From: JAAGZL01 sp050291365
GTDB lineage: Bacteria; Pseudomonadota; Gammaproteobacteria; Chromatiales; Chromatiaceae
Direction of reading: 5' to 3'
Assembly (NCBI GenBank): GCA_050291365.1
Contig: JBNKJS010000024.1
Location: 1 to 64,000 of the forward strand
DNA: 64,000 nt
Shown here piece after piece: positions 53,182 through 62,911 of this stretch; position 1 is the stretch's first letter, and the number at the start of each line of letters is the position of its first letter. The notes beneath the pieces were generated by a model. That model was given only the letters and a program-made list of their open reading frames with translations. It did not search any database and had not been told where the DNA came from. Position numbers and translations under genes: made by a program.

Positions 53182-54018
53182 TTATTTAAGGAATATCTCC
53201 TGAACACCTTCTATTTCCTCTGCCACACCTTCTATGTTTATAACTTCAACCTCTGGTTCAATGCCTATCTTTCTGAAAGAAGGTATCTGGCTCCAGTCTA
53301 ACTGTGCCTGATGATGATCAGCTGGCAGTGTTTGGAGCCTTGCTACGATAACCAGATCAACATAATCGGCCTCACGGCCGCCATCATATTTTAGATTCTG
53401 ATAGTTTTTTGGGATTTTGCACATCTCATCTGGAAAGCCCCATTCGGTAAGAATGGTTTTGCCTATGATAGGGCCCACGTTGTCAATCATCTCTCTTAGC
53501 TTTATTCCATCATCTAACAGTTCCTGGTAGTTTTCCGCTAAGGCAATAACAGGAAGGGCACCAATATTATGCACCAGCCCCGCTAGCATGGACTGTTCAG
53601 CCTGGAGATGCGGGACCTGCTTTGATAAGGCACGGCTGAAGGCTGCAGTTTGGACACTATGCTCCCAGGCTGAATGCAGCTGAAAATCCATAGCTTCAGA
53701 TGTTGCCTGGAACATTTGCTTCATTGCCAGGCTGGTAATCAGGGTGCGTATTAGTTTTGTGCCCAGCCTGGTTACGGCCATCTGGATGCTGTCGATGACC
53801 ATGCGTCCACGGTAAAGAGGGCTGTTTGCGACCTGGAGAAGACGGGCAGAAAGGGATGCATCCGTAGCTACCATTTCTGCAATCTGATCGGCAGATGTTT
53901 CTTCGCTTTCGACCGAGTCCCGTATACGTAGCGCTACCTCTGGAAGGGTAGGCAATGTGACAGTGTTGTCTTTTATTGATTTGCGCAGCTTGTCCAGAAA
54001 CTCTTGATCACTGACCAT
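53182..54018 (-). CDS. HDOD domain signalling protein
   Basis: The HDOD fold covers about residues 15-210 of this 278-residue protein (LPTLPEVALRIRDSVESEETSADQIAEMV, ATDASLSARLLQVANSPLY, SIQMAVTRLG, AGLVHNIGALPVIAL). The C-terminal 60 residues are acidic and end without another domain. HDOD proteins are non-catalytic relatives of HD phosphohydrolases that act in signal output, often with c-di-GMP or chemotaxis systems. The gene is alone and faces a tautomerase gene. Confidence 0.9.
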   Translation of the reverse strand: MVSDQEFLDKLRKSIKDNTVTLPTLPEVALRIRDSVESEETSADQIAEMVATDASLSARLLQVANSPLYRGRMVIDSIQMAVTRLGTKLIRTLITSLAMKQMFQATSEAMDFQLHSAWEHSVQTAAFSRALSKQVPHLQAEQSMLAGLVHNIGALPVIALAENYQELLDDGIKLREMIDNVGPIIGKTILTEWGFPDEMCKIPKNYQNLKYDGGREADYVDLVIVARLQTLPADHHQAQLDWSQIPSFRKIGIEPEVEVINIEGVAEEIEGVQEIFLK

Positions 54019-54131
54019 AATTCCTAGATCTCCCGTCGTTATGACTTATTGTATTATTATGACTCATAGTCGTGTATCGGCAACCAGGTCAACAAGTTTA
54101 GAGTAACAAAAAATATATTCTTGTCCTAAAA

Positions 54132-55163
54132 CTACTCCTCAAACTCATAAGGTAAGGATAGAATCTCTACTGTTGGTCCAGAGGCACTCTCTAAGTGTAG
54201 TGGATTTGCGTCAACACTGCTGTTTTCGATTACAGCCAGTAGTTCATATCCACCCTGAGGTGAAGGGGCTGACATAACAATCTTACCGGCTCCTTGACCA
54301 GACTCTGTCCCAACAGCTGAAAACAGTTCATCTCCAGGTTGGGGTTGGGTTGAAGAATCTGTCTTCCCTAGATACATGCGGCGTTTGAGTTCGCCGAGGT
54401 ACTTCATCCTGGCGACAATCTCCTGGCCGACATAACACCCTTTGTCGAAACTGACCCCGTCTACCAGTTGCATATTTGCCATTTGAGGCACAAATGCCTC
54501 CACGGTGCCGGCGTAGACCGTAGGAGTGCCAGAGCGGATATCCAGCAGAGACCACAATTCAGGGTTGGTTGCCTTGGTATTGTCAGCTAACTGTTGCCAT
54601 AGGGTCTCCATTTCGTCAGGCTGACCGACGATCTCAAATCGTGATGACGGGCCTGGGAGATTCAACAGAGTTAATCCGTTGCTTTGCACCGCATCTCCTG
54701 GAGTCTGTGGTACAGTTTCAAATGAAGCGGCCAGTAGTTCCTGAGAACAGTCACCGGCCAGGCCGATAGCAACCAACTGGTCACTGACATCTTCTAGGAT
54801 GACTTGGGATCTGAGGATAAACATGGAAAGGCGTTTAAGCAGGGCCTCACCGGTGTCTTCAGGCAGTTGTAGTATGTAGCTGCCGTTGTAGGAGAATATC
54901 CTGAAATTGGCCAACATGCGGCCTTGGGGGGTGCAGTACCCACTCATTTGGTGATGTTCTGGCGACACCTGGCGAACATCGTTGGTGAATTGTCCCTGGA
55001 GAAAGATCTCTGCATCTTCGCCAGATACCTGGATGAGTCTCAGATGCGATAGATCAAACAGGGCGCAGTCGCTAAGCTGGTTGCCACTCTCGAAGCTGAC
55101 TGCATCGGTTTCATTTACTATTGCTGATTGGGATTCGAGAAAATGTCTCCACTGCTGATTCAT
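54132..55163 (-). CDS. ygfZ: YgfZ/GcvT-like folate-binding iron-sulfur protein
   Basis: The start at ATG 55163 (MNQQWRHF) behind AGGAG gives about 343 residues; an upstream in-frame extension crosses that site and is rejected. The family signature KGCYVGQEIVARMKYLGELKRR is complete, with the conserved cysteine. YgfZ uses tetrahydrofolate to help assemble or repair Fe-S clusters such as those of MiaB. It is divergent from the RNase II-like gene with a 72-bp gap. Confidence 0.94.
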   Translation of the reverse strand: MNQQWRHFLESQSAIVNETDAVSFESGNQLSDCALFDLSHLRLIQVSGEDAEIFLQGQFTNDVRQVSPEHHQMSGYCTPQGRMLANFRIFSYNGSYILQLPEDTGEALLKRLSMFILRSQVILEDVSDQLVAIGLAGDCSQELLAASFETVPQTPGDAVQSNGLTLLNLPGPSSRFEIVGQPDEMETLWQQLADNTKATNPELWSLLDIRSGTPTVYAGTVEAFVPQMANMQLVDGVSFDKGCYVGQEIVARMKYLGELKRRMYLGKTDSSTQPQPGDELFSAVGTESGQGAGKIVMSAPSPQGGYELLAVIENSSVDANPLHLESASGPTVEILSLPYEFEE

Positions 55164-55235
55164 CTGTTCTCCTGGTCGTGATCCTGTACAAAACGGTATC
55201 ATACCCTTTTATTCTATACATGTGATTATAGCCGT

Positions 55236-57068
55236 ATGAGTTCTCAAATCCTCCCCAAGAAACCGACACAAGGCAGCCTAGTGTTGTATAAGATCAGGCC
55301 AGCCATTGTCACAGCAGTCAGCGACAAGATTGATATCAAGCTTGAGGGTGGCAAGGCCAAGCGAGTGCGTCCCAAGGATATTTCTCCGCTGCATCCAGGG
55401 CCTGTCTCTGGTTTGTCTGAGTTGACGGATCACGAGGGGAATATAGATGAGGCCTGGGAGCTGTTGTTGGGGACAGAGACCAACCTGGCAGAGCTGGCGG
55501 AACTTATATTTGGAGACTATACGCCAGCCACGGCATGGGCTGCCTGGCAACTGGTGGCTGATGGGCTCTATTTCGAAGGTTCGCCTGAATTAATCACTAC
55601 ACGCAGTGCTGAGCAGATCAGGGCAGACCGGGATGAGCGAGAATTAAAATTGGCTGCTGAGAAAGCATGGGCTGGACTGCTGGAGCGTATAAAGCAGGGA
55701 AGGATCGAGGATGAGGATAGGGACAAGCTGATTGAGGTGGAGAAGCTGGCGCTCAAACAGTCAGATCAGAGCCGTATTCTGAATGCCCTTGGTTATCAGG
55801 AAAAGATGGAAAATGCCCATAGGCTACTATGCAAGATCGGTTATTGGGAAGAGAGCTTTAATCCATATCCCCAAAGGCAGTCTCTGCCGATAGTGGATCC
55901 TGATTTGCCGGTTCCAGAGCTGGTAAAGGAGCATCGGCTTGATCTTACCCATCTGCCGGCCTTTGCCATCGATGATCAGGATAGCGATGACCCGGACGAT
56001 GCCATCAGTCTAGATGGAGATAGAATCTGGGTGCATGTTGCCGATGCTGCAGCTTTAGTATGTTCAGATTCCGAACTTGATCTGGAAGCCAGGAGCAGGG
56101 CTGCCAATCTTTATCTGCCTGAGGGCAGAGTGCATATGTTGTCTCACTCCGTAACCCATCAACTGGGACTGGGTCTGCGGGAGCAATCACCAGCACTTTC
56201 TATTAGCTTTAGACTGACACCGGATGCCAAAATAGTTGATACCAAGATAGCCATAACCACCATTAAGGCAACTAGACATAGTTATGCTGAGATTGATGAG
56301 CTACTGTCTCACGAGCCGTTCGCTGCATTGGCCGAGATGACGGCGCGTTACCGTAGGCGCAGGGTAGAGTCAGGAGCCAGCAGTATCAATCTGCCGGAGG
56401 TGAGCGTACGGGTAGTTGATGGGGAGGTGGTTATTCGTCCACTTGAGCGCATGGGTAGCAGGGATATGGTCATGGATGCCATGCTGATGGCAGGGGAGGC
56501 GGTGGCAGGGTACTGTCTGGACCAGCAGATCCCGATCCCGTTCGCAACCCAGTCGCCCCCAGAGTCTGAGATAGAGCCAGAGGGGCTGGCCGCCACATAT
56601 GCCTGTCGCCGCATGTTTAAACCCAGTCGTAATAAGACCTTGGAAGAGCCACACTCCGGACTGGGTCTGGAGGTTTATAGCAGGGTTACAAGCCCATTGC
56701 GCCGTTATCTAGATCTGGTGGTGCATCAACAGCTTAGGGCTCATCTATTAGGCACGGAACTGCTGAGCAGCCAACAGGTATCAGAGCGTATCGCAATAGC
56801 TGATCTGGCCAGTGCAAAGGTACGCAAGGCCGAGCGGTTATCTAATAATCACTGGAAGATGATATATCTAAAGCAGAATCAGCAATGGAAAGGAACAGCT
56901 GTTGTGGTGGAGATGCGGGAGGGGCGTGCAACTATGCTAATACCGGAACTGGCGCTAGAGACTAAGATAAGGATAGGTAAGGATCTTGAGTTGGATAGCG
57001 AACTTAATCTGGAACTGCAGGAGGTGGATGTGCCGGAGCTTCTGGCCAGGTTTCGGATCGTCAAGTAA
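55236..57068 (+). CDS. RNase II/RNB-family exoribonuclease
   Basis: This 610-residue protein has an N-terminal OB-like/winged region, then the RNB catalytic domain with AIDDQDSDDPDDAISLDGD (metal-binding Asp cluster, about 240-260). HVADAAALV, YLPEGRVHMLS, MVMDAMLMAGEAVA and TSPLRRYLDLVVHQQL follow. The length is close to RNase II and short of RNase R, and there is no basic C-terminal tail. It hydrolyses RNA processively from the 3' end. The order ygfZ/rnb is not a known operon. Confidence 0.92.
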   Translation: MSSQILPKKPTQGSLVLYKIRPAIVTAVSDKIDIKLEGGKAKRVRPKDISPLHPGPVSGLSELTDHEGNIDEAWELLLGTETNLAELAELIFGDYTPATAWAAWQLVADGLYFEGSPELITTRSAEQIRADRDERELKLAAEKAWAGLLERIKQGRIEDEDRDKLIEVEKLALKQSDQSRILNALGYQEKMENAHRLLCKIGYWEESFNPYPQRQSLPIVDPDLPVPELVKEHRLDLTHLPAFAIDDQDSDDPDDAISLDGDRIWVHVADAAALVCSDSELDLEARSRAANLYLPEGRVHMLSHSVTHQLGLGLREQSPALSISFRLTPDAKIVDTKIAITTIKATRHSYAEIDELLSHEPFAALAEMTARYRRRRVESGASSINLPEVSVRVVDGEVVIRPLERMGSRDMVMDAMLMAGEAVAGYCLDQQIPIPFATQSPPESEIEPEGLAATYACRRMFKPSRNKTLEEPHSGLGLEVYSRVTSPLRRYLDLVVHQQLRAHLLGTELLSSQQVSERIAIADLASAKVRKAERLSNNHWKMIYLKQNQQWKGTAVVVEMREGRATMLIPELALETKIRIGKDLELDSELNLELQEVDVPELLARFRIVK

Positions 57069-57173
57069 TACGGTGGTGAATGGGTGAATAACTATGGTTA
57101 TTTTCTTCGTTGGGTGTCGATTATTTTCAGCTTGAAATCTATACTCATATATCATTCTGAAGATTTATAAGTA

Positions 57174-57371
57174 ATGAATCAGCCAAAAGATCCATATAGT
57201 TCCTGCGCATTTTGCCGTTTTATGCGTAGCCTTGCCTTTAGTGCCATTGGGGCGGGTGTTGTTGGTTATACTGCGCTTTGGCTGGGGGTATCGCGCGAGA
57301 ATGCGATCTATGCCGCTTTCTTTGGGGCAATGGCTGCCGTAATACTGGTCAGCCGAAAAAAACAAGATTAA
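57174..57371 (+). CDS. Small two-helix membrane protein
   Basis: This 65-residue protein has two hydrophobic helices (about 19-36 and 44-58) after a cysteine pair (SSCAFCRF), with a positively charged C-terminus (SRKKQD). I do not recognise the family. The CxxC before the helix might bind metal or be redox active. Gene-like features are the ATG, a plausible frame and complete membrane topology; the ribosome site is weak. Confidence 0.55.
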   Translation: MNQPKDPYSSCAFCRFMRSLAFSAIGAGVVGYTALWLGVSRENAIYAAFFGAMAAVILVSRKKQD

Positions 57372-57906
57372 TAGATAGCTGATTTATTCACAAAAAAATC
57401 AACCTGTTGTCAGAATTTACGCAACCCTGAGTCTCTCTTCCGTGGTGTTTATATTTACCAATAGTTGTGGCTGATGAGAAAATCGGTCAGGGATGTTTTT
57501 TGTTCCCCTATTCAAAGTTGTAGTTTGCGAGGGCAAAAATACCCAGGTTATCTGGTTCAAAACGTGCCTCAATCACCTCTCCGTTAAATAGTAATTGTGT
57601 TGTTCATCCAGATGCGGTGGAATCATGTGTCCTATTTGTCTGTCCTAACTGTAAGAAATAGTATTAAGTGAGATCTGGTAATATGATCTACCTTTAGTAA
57701 TAAAACTACTATTGTGAACAGCCCAGATAAATGGATTAAGGAAAAATAATAAATAATTGAAAACGTGGATCGTTTCTATATTTTACAACAAGCTATCAAT
57801 ATGTAGTGGTATTTGTGCTGAATAACTACTATATATATGGTATTGATAATAACAGCTGTCTAGTTTAACTAATTAAACGTCCACTAAATACACCAGGGGT
57901 ATTGAA
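57372..57906. other. Intergenic leader of rpfF
   Basis: 535 bp without a credible ORF. It is AT-rich near its right end. AGGGG before the rpfF ATG is the only site I can support. Such a long leader in front of a signal synthase gene could carry regulatory sites, but no dyad stood out. Confidence 0.5.
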
Positions 57907-58806
57907 ATGACCATCAATAAGCAGTTGGCGCAAAATAACCTAAATAACAAGCAGTTAACCGTTGAATACGAACCTGAATACAGAGCAGTTTGGACTACTT
58001 TGAGGTATCCAGGTAGACCATGTGTAAGTCTGGATTTGTTACGTGAGATGGAGCAGGGACAGAAGATGATTCAGCAGGAGGCTAGGGCAGGTTATGAGCA
58101 GGGCGATGATTCACGTCTGCTTTATCAAATTATCGCCTCAGACAGGCCGGGCGTGTTCAACCTTGGCGGGGATCTAAAGTACTTCATACAGTTAATTAGG
58201 GCTAAGGACCGCGAGAGACTGTTTGAGTATGCAAAACTCAGTATCGATCTTGCCTATCCTTTAGCTACTAACTACGGAATACCGTTTACAACCATATCCC
58301 TGGTGCAGGGCGAGGCCCTGGGCGGAGGATTTGAGGGTGCTCTATCTACTAGTGTACTTATTGCTGAAAGGGGCTCAAAGTTCGGTTTCCCTGAGACTGT
58401 GTTCGGTATGTTTCCTGGCATGGGCGCCTTCAGCTTCCTGGCCAGACGCCTCTCTCCATCTGTGGCTAAGAGGATTATAAACAGCGGCAAGGTATATTCA
58501 GCAGAAGAGCTGTATGACATGGGTGTGGTAGATGTTCTCGCACCAGATGGCAAAGGAAAACAGGCAGTATATGACTATATGCAGCATAGGCAAAATCGTC
58601 ACCTTGGGTTTCAGGGGGTAGATATTCTTGCTGAACAGTTTAACCCTCTAACCTATAAGGAGTTGCTAGATGTGATAGTTCTGTGGGTGGATACAGCTAT
58701 GCAACTTTCAGACAAGAATATTAGGTTGATGGAGTATCTGATAAGGGCACAGGAGAAGCGTTGGGTTGATGTTGAGGAGGATAATATAGTTACTCTAGCG
58801 GGCTAA
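57907..58806 (+). CDS. rpfF: DSF quorum-signal synthase (enoyl-CoA hydratase/thioesterase) RpfF
   Basis: This 299-residue crotonase-fold protein has the RpfF oxyanion and catalytic region: FNLGGDLKYF (about 84-93), GEALGGGFEGAL with a glutamate at 143 and GFPETVFGMFPGMGAF with a glutamate at 163. These two glutamates correspond to the catalytic pair of Xanthomonas RpfF, which makes cis-2-unsaturated fatty acid signals from acyl-ACP. Ordinary enoyl-CoA hydratases lack this spacing and N-terminal extension. The next gene, convergent with 4 bases of overlap, encodes the matching RpfC receptor, which makes the call strong. Confidence 0.93.
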   Translation: MTINKQLAQNNLNNKQLTVEYEPEYRAVWTTLRYPGRPCVSLDLLREMEQGQKMIQQEARAGYEQGDDSRLLYQIIASDRPGVFNLGGDLKYFIQLIRAKDRERLFEYAKLSIDLAYPLATNYGIPFTTISLVQGEALGGGFEGALSTSVLIAERGSKFGFPETVFGMFPGMGAFSFLARRLSPSVAKRIINSGKVYSAEELYDMGVVDVLAPDGKGKQAVYDYMQHRQNRHLGFQGVDILAEQFNPLTYKELLDVIVLWVDTAMQLSDKNIRLMEYLIRAQEKRWVDVEEDNIVTLAG

Positions 58807-61370
58807 TCATTGGCTGGTTTCTTCAGACTAATCTCTTTTGATAGAAGGGATGTTGCACGGGCGAATGCCTGACGCATCTCTTGTAGGTGGGTACTGCCTC
58901 TGGTTTTAAACTCTTGGTCGGACATAAATTGTCCGGTTGAAGATAGATTGGCGAGTTCTACCAATCCAAGATATGACGATGAGCCTTTGAGTGCGTGTGC
59001 CAGATCTTTAAAGTGGCTGCAATCACTGCATTTTATAGCTTCTTCCATGCCGTGAAGTAGCTGTTCGCTGTCTTGACTAAAGTTATTGTATAGCCTGGTT
59101 TTGAAATCATCGCCTTGCGATAAACACATGACCTCATCTAACACCTTGTAATCTATAATTGAGGGGTCACCACGTCCATTATTGGCCTGTTTATCACTAT
59201 CAGAAACACCAGTCTCAGGAATGTTAGCCGCTGCCAGCGAGATACAGTCCACCAGCTTTTGTGAGGATATGGGCTTTGTCAGGAAGTGTTTAATACCGAT
59301 CTCTCTACACTCTCTGCGAGCCTCCATAGTGGCATTTGCTGTTAACATGATAAATGGTACCCGCTCTTCGTTAACATGGGCAAAGCAGTATATTTTGTAT
59401 GCCTCAACACCACTGACTACCGGCATCTGCATATCGGTAATCACCAGATCAAATTTCTCTTCTTCCAGCGCCTCTAGTAGCTCTTCTCCATTTTCCACCA
59501 ATCTGTGCGTATGACCCTTTCGTTCCAGAATTCGTCCAATAACCATGCGATTTACTGAATTATCTTCCGCAACCAGGATCTTATATTTTCTCTGAGTTTG
59601 GTGTTCACCGATAAAGTGATCAGTCAGGTTAATAATGTCAGCGTCTTCGAAGCGTGACGCATGAGATGCGTGTAGTGCATTGAATAATAGCGTTTTATTC
59701 AGTGGGTCAGAGAATATGTAAACCTGATTTGACTCTGTCACCAGTGATGGCTGAGGTTGTCCTGATTTCTGATAGATGAGCACTGTAATATTTGGAAGAG
59801 ATAGCTCATCTCCAAGAGATTCAATAAATGAACATACATCGTCATTTATGGGTACGCCATCTAATATCAGTACTTCAAATGGAGAGTTGTGAGATACTGC
59901 TTCCATTAAGAGCCTGATGGTATCTCGTTTATCTGTTACGTTGTGGAATGGTACATTCCATCCATCCAGGGCGGTGGAAATGCCTGTTTTAATTTCGCTA
60001 TCCTGAACTAGTCTAAGTACCTTGCAATCTTTTAGTGTTACTGTATCCAGGTCGGTTGAAGTTTCAATTTGAAGCTCAAATTCAATATCAAACCAGAATG
60101 TAGTACCTATGTTGGGTGTGCTTTGAATCCCTATACGCCCCCCCATTAATTCCACTAGTTGTTTCGTTATAGCGGTGCCTAACCCTGTTCCGCCAAACCG
60201 CCTGGTTGTGCTTTCATCGGCCTGGGAAAATTTTTCAAATATGCGTTCTTGCACCTCTTCTGGTATGCCGATTCCTGTATCTACCACCTCAAAACGGATT
60301 AAGACTTTATCTTCATCTCTGCGTTTCACATGGCAGCGCAGCTCAACCGATCCCTTTTCGGTGAATTTTATTGCGTTGCCTAAAAGATTGTTCAGTATTT
60401 GCCTGAAATGGTATGGATCGCCAATGAGTTTATACGGGGTATCAAGCCCAATCTGGCATGAGAGGGTTAGACCTTTGGCTTCAGCCCGATTTGTGAACAT
60501 TCTGACTGAAGTGTGGAGCAGGTTGTGTAGATCAAAGTTGGTGTTTTCAATAGTAAGTTTTCCAGCTTCAATCTTGGATATATCCAGGATATCCTCAATA
60601 AGGTGTAGAAGGGTGTGGCCTGAGGCATAGATGGTATCGGCGTACTCCTTCTGCTCTCTCCCTAGTTTGCATGTCTGTAAAAGCTCACTGGAACCTATAA
60701 TTCCATTCAGAGGTGTACGTATCTCATGACTCATTCTGGCTAGAAAATCGCTTTTGGCACGGTTTGCCTCCTCAGCTGATTTTTGTGCCTCGGTGAGGCG
60801 GTTCATGGTTTCGGTTAGTTTTCGTAGCAGGGTTGAGACATAGGCAGGTATGGCTATCAAGGATAATAGAAGGCCAATTCCAAGTGCTGTATGAGATAGC
60901 CAATATTCATTAGTCAGTATGATGGTGCCGAAACAAGCGAAAGCAAATGCAGATGCAAGATAAAGGTATTTTTCATTGTACCTAAAACCATAACCTAGGA
61001 TTACCCATAGATATACAGGCCACCAAGGTGCACCATTTTCTCCCATAGATGAGATAAAAATACTGAAAATGGTAATATCACCAAATAAAGATATAATCCT
61101 TCTGATTACAGATTTATTTGGGTGGATTAAAATTGCAACGAATGCCCCCATGGAAAATAATAGGGTGCCAGAGGTGTATAGTATCCAATAATGTTTATTT
61201 GAATTGCCTTCTTGGATAAACAACCACGCATATGATAATGCTGCAATGGCGATAAGAATACGCACAATCGCCTGCTCATGTTCACTATCCTCACGGCCTA
61301 TAAGGAGTATGTGAATGTCAGACAAAAAGTTAGCGCATTTATGTGCCAAACTGGATATCATTATCATCAT
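58803..61370 (-). CDS. rpfC: RpfC-type hybrid sensor histidine kinase (DSF receptor)
   Basis: This 855-residue protein has a short N-terminal periplasmic/cytoplasmic stretch with the RpfC-like GREDSEHEQ, then about five membrane helices (about 35-180). A HisKA domain with FLARMSHEIRTPLNGIIG (phospho-His), HATPase_c with NLLGNAIKFTEKG and a G2 box GTGLGTAI follow. A degenerate receiver, a real REC domain (ITDMQMPVV phospho-Asp) and a C-terminal HPt (HALKGSSSYLG) end the chain. It should sense DSF and drive a phosphorelay to an RpfG-like c-di-GMP phosphodiesterase, which is not in this window. Confidence 0.9.
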   Translation of the reverse strand: MMIMISSLAHKCANFLSDIHILLIGREDSEHEQAIVRILIAIAALSYAWLFIQEGNSNKHYWILYTSGTLLFSMGAFVAILIHPNKSVIRRIISLFGDITIFSIFISSMGENGAPWWPVYLWVILGYGFRYNEKYLYLASAFAFACFGTIILTNEYWLSHTALGIGLLLSLIAIPAYVSTLLRKLTETMNRLTEAQKSAEEANRAKSDFLARMSHEIRTPLNGIIGSSELLQTCKLGREQKEYADTIYASGHTLLHLIEDILDISKIEAGKLTIENTNFDLHNLLHTSVRMFTNRAEAKGLTLSCQIGLDTPYKLIGDPYHFRQILNNLLGNAIKFTEKGSVELRCHVKRRDEDKVLIRFEVVDTGIGIPEEVQERIFEKFSQADESTTRRFGGTGLGTAITKQLVELMGGRIGIQSTPNIGTTFWFDIEFELQIETSTDLDTVTLKDCKVLRLVQDSEIKTGISTALDGWNVPFHNVTDKRDTIRLLMEAVSHNSPFEVLILDGVPINDDVCSFIESLGDELSLPNITVLIYQKSGQPQPSLVTESNQVYIFSDPLNKTLLFNALHASHASRFEDADIINLTDHFIGEHQTQRKYKILVAEDNSVNRMVIGRILERKGHTHRLVENGEELLEALEEEKFDLVITDMQMPVVSGVEAYKIYCFAHVNEERVPFIMLTANATMEARRECREIGIKHFLTKPISSQKLVDCISLAAANIPETGVSDSDKQANNGRGDPSIIDYKVLDEVMCLSQGDDFKTRLYNNFSQDSEQLLHGMEEAIKCSDCSHFKDLAHALKGSSSYLGLVELANLSSTGQFMSDQEFKTRGSTHLQEMRQAFARATSLLSKEISLKKPAND

Positions 61371-61455
61371 AACAGGCTAATTATACTACAATTTAAGCGT
61401 ATTGCATTGAAAAGTGCCTATTACATAAAAACAATCCTTAGACATGGAAACATAA

Positions 61456-61701
61456 ATGGAAGATAAAATATTAAATTCAGTTGTTGTGGCGATGGCCAAA
61501 CAAAAGCATATTGAAGCAGATACTATTACAAATGTGTCCTCACTTGATGAGTTAGGGATAACTTCTCTTGATGCTATTACCATCGTATTCGATATTGAAG
61601 AAGAGTTTGGTATTGAGGTGCCAGGTGAAGCTCTGGAGAGCTTCAAAAATGTTCAGGATATAGTGAATTGTATATCTGATTTGGTTAATTCAAAATCGTA
61701 A
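61456..61701 (+). CDS. Acyl carrier protein (specialised)
   Basis: This 81-residue protein has the phosphopantetheine-attachment serine in LGITSLDAI (about residue 37). It is acidic, with the helical ACP pattern (VFDIEEEFGIEVP). The TSLD replaces the usual DSL(D) of the main fatty-acid ACP, so it is likely a dedicated carrier for a separate pathway. It starts 85 bp from the divergent rpfC start and is followed two bases later by the ketosynthase gene. Confidence 0.9.
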   Translation: MEDKILNSVVVAMAKQKHIEADTITNVSSLDELGITSLDAITIVFDIEEEFGIEVPGEALESFKNVQDIVNCISDLVNSKS

Positions 61702-61702
61702 C

Positions 61703-62911
61703 ATGTCGAAACAGGTAGTAATTACTGGGCTCGGTTCAATTTCAGCACTTGGGCATAACACAGATAATTTCTGGACTGAGTTGTGTAACGGCCATCCTGG
61801 CATACGTCCATTTACCAATATACCAACAGAACGTTTGAATACAAAAATCGGCGCTGAGGTAATAGACTTTAGCCCTGAAGACTATCTACCTTCCGAAAAA
61901 CTACCTCTATTTGATAGATTCTCCCATTTTGCCTATGTTGCATCCAAGGAAGCTATAGAAGACGCTTCTTTGAGTAAGGAGAATCTTCAATCAGCAGCAG
62001 TAGTTCTCGGTACCTGTCTTGGAGCAGAGCATACATATGATGAGTCATATTGCTCATTGTATGAGAAAGGTAAATCTCGAGTTCATCCTCTTACTGCGCC
62101 TAAAGGAATGCCCAGCGCTGCTGCTAGTCAAATAAGTATGCAATTTGGAATAAAAGGCCCGGTTTTTGCTGTATGCAGTGCCTGTTCTTCTGCGGCACAC
62201 GCTCTTATTCAGGCGCATATGATGATTCAGAGCGGCTTGGTTGATGTGGCTATAGCAGGTGGTTCTGAAGCGCCACTTTCTCTAGTGCTTATAAAATCAT
62301 TTGAGGGCCTGAGAGCTCTGTCTAATGATACATGCAGACCGTTTTCTGAGGACAGAAGTGGCTTGGTTTTGGGAGAAGGTGCTGGTGTAGTTGTTTTGGA
62401 GTCACTTGAGCACGCAAAAAAACGTGGTGCCGATATCTATGCGGAGTTATCTGGTTTTGGCGTGTCTTCAGATGCTGGACATGTCACCGCTCCATCTGTG
62501 GATGGTATTTCACAAGCCATTAGTTCGGCATTGAAGATTGCCAGGATTGCTCCGTCTGATGTGGATTATATAAATGCCCACGGTACCGGAACTCAGGCAA
62601 ATGATGTAGCTGAATCCGCAGCCATAAATAGTGTGTTTGGGGATTATGCATCCACGCTTGCAGTATCATCTACAAAATCCATGCATGGCCATACATTAGG
62701 GGCGTCAGGTGGTCTTGAGTTAGTTGCCACTGTACGGGCAATTAAAGACAGTGTCGTGCCGCCAACAGCCAATTTTACAAAAGCAGGCGAAGGCTGCAAT
62801 TTGGATTACGTGCCTAATGTGGCTCGGGAGATGAAAATAAACGTTGCCCTTTCAAACTCTTTTGCCTTTGGTGGGCTTAACGCTGTCTTAGTTGTTAGGT
62901 CATTTAATTAA
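61703..62911 (+). CDS. Beta-ketoacyl-ACP synthase (FabF-like)
   Basis: This 402-residue KAS II-type protein has the active-site cysteine in VCSACSSAAHALI (about residue 161) and the two histidines in NAHGTGTQANDVAE and KSMHGHTLGASGG. Condensation of malonyl-ACP with an acyl chain is expected. It forms an operon with the ACP (2-bp gap). Length and motifs are those of FabF-like enzymes in lipid and polyketide clusters; the chain it makes is unknown. It overlaps the convergent radical-SAM gene by 8 bases. Confidence 0.93.
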   Translation: MSKQVVITGLGSISALGHNTDNFWTELCNGHPGIRPFTNIPTERLNTKIGAEVIDFSPEDYLPSEKLPLFDRFSHFAYVASKEAIEDASLSKENLQSAAVVLGTCLGAEHTYDESYCSLYEKGKSRVHPLTAPKGMPSAAASQISMQFGIKGPVFAVCSACSSAAHALIQAHMMIQSGLVDVAIAGGSEAPLSLVLIKSFEGLRALSNDTCRPFSEDRSGLVLGEGAGVVVLESLEHAKKRGADIYAELSGFGVSSDAGHVTAPSVDGISQAISSALKIARIAPSDVDYINAHGTGTQANDVAESAAINSVFGDYASTLAVSSTKSMHGHTLGASGGLELVATVRAIKDSVVPPTANFTKAGEGCNLDYVPNVAREMKINVALSNSFAFGGLNAVLVVRSFN

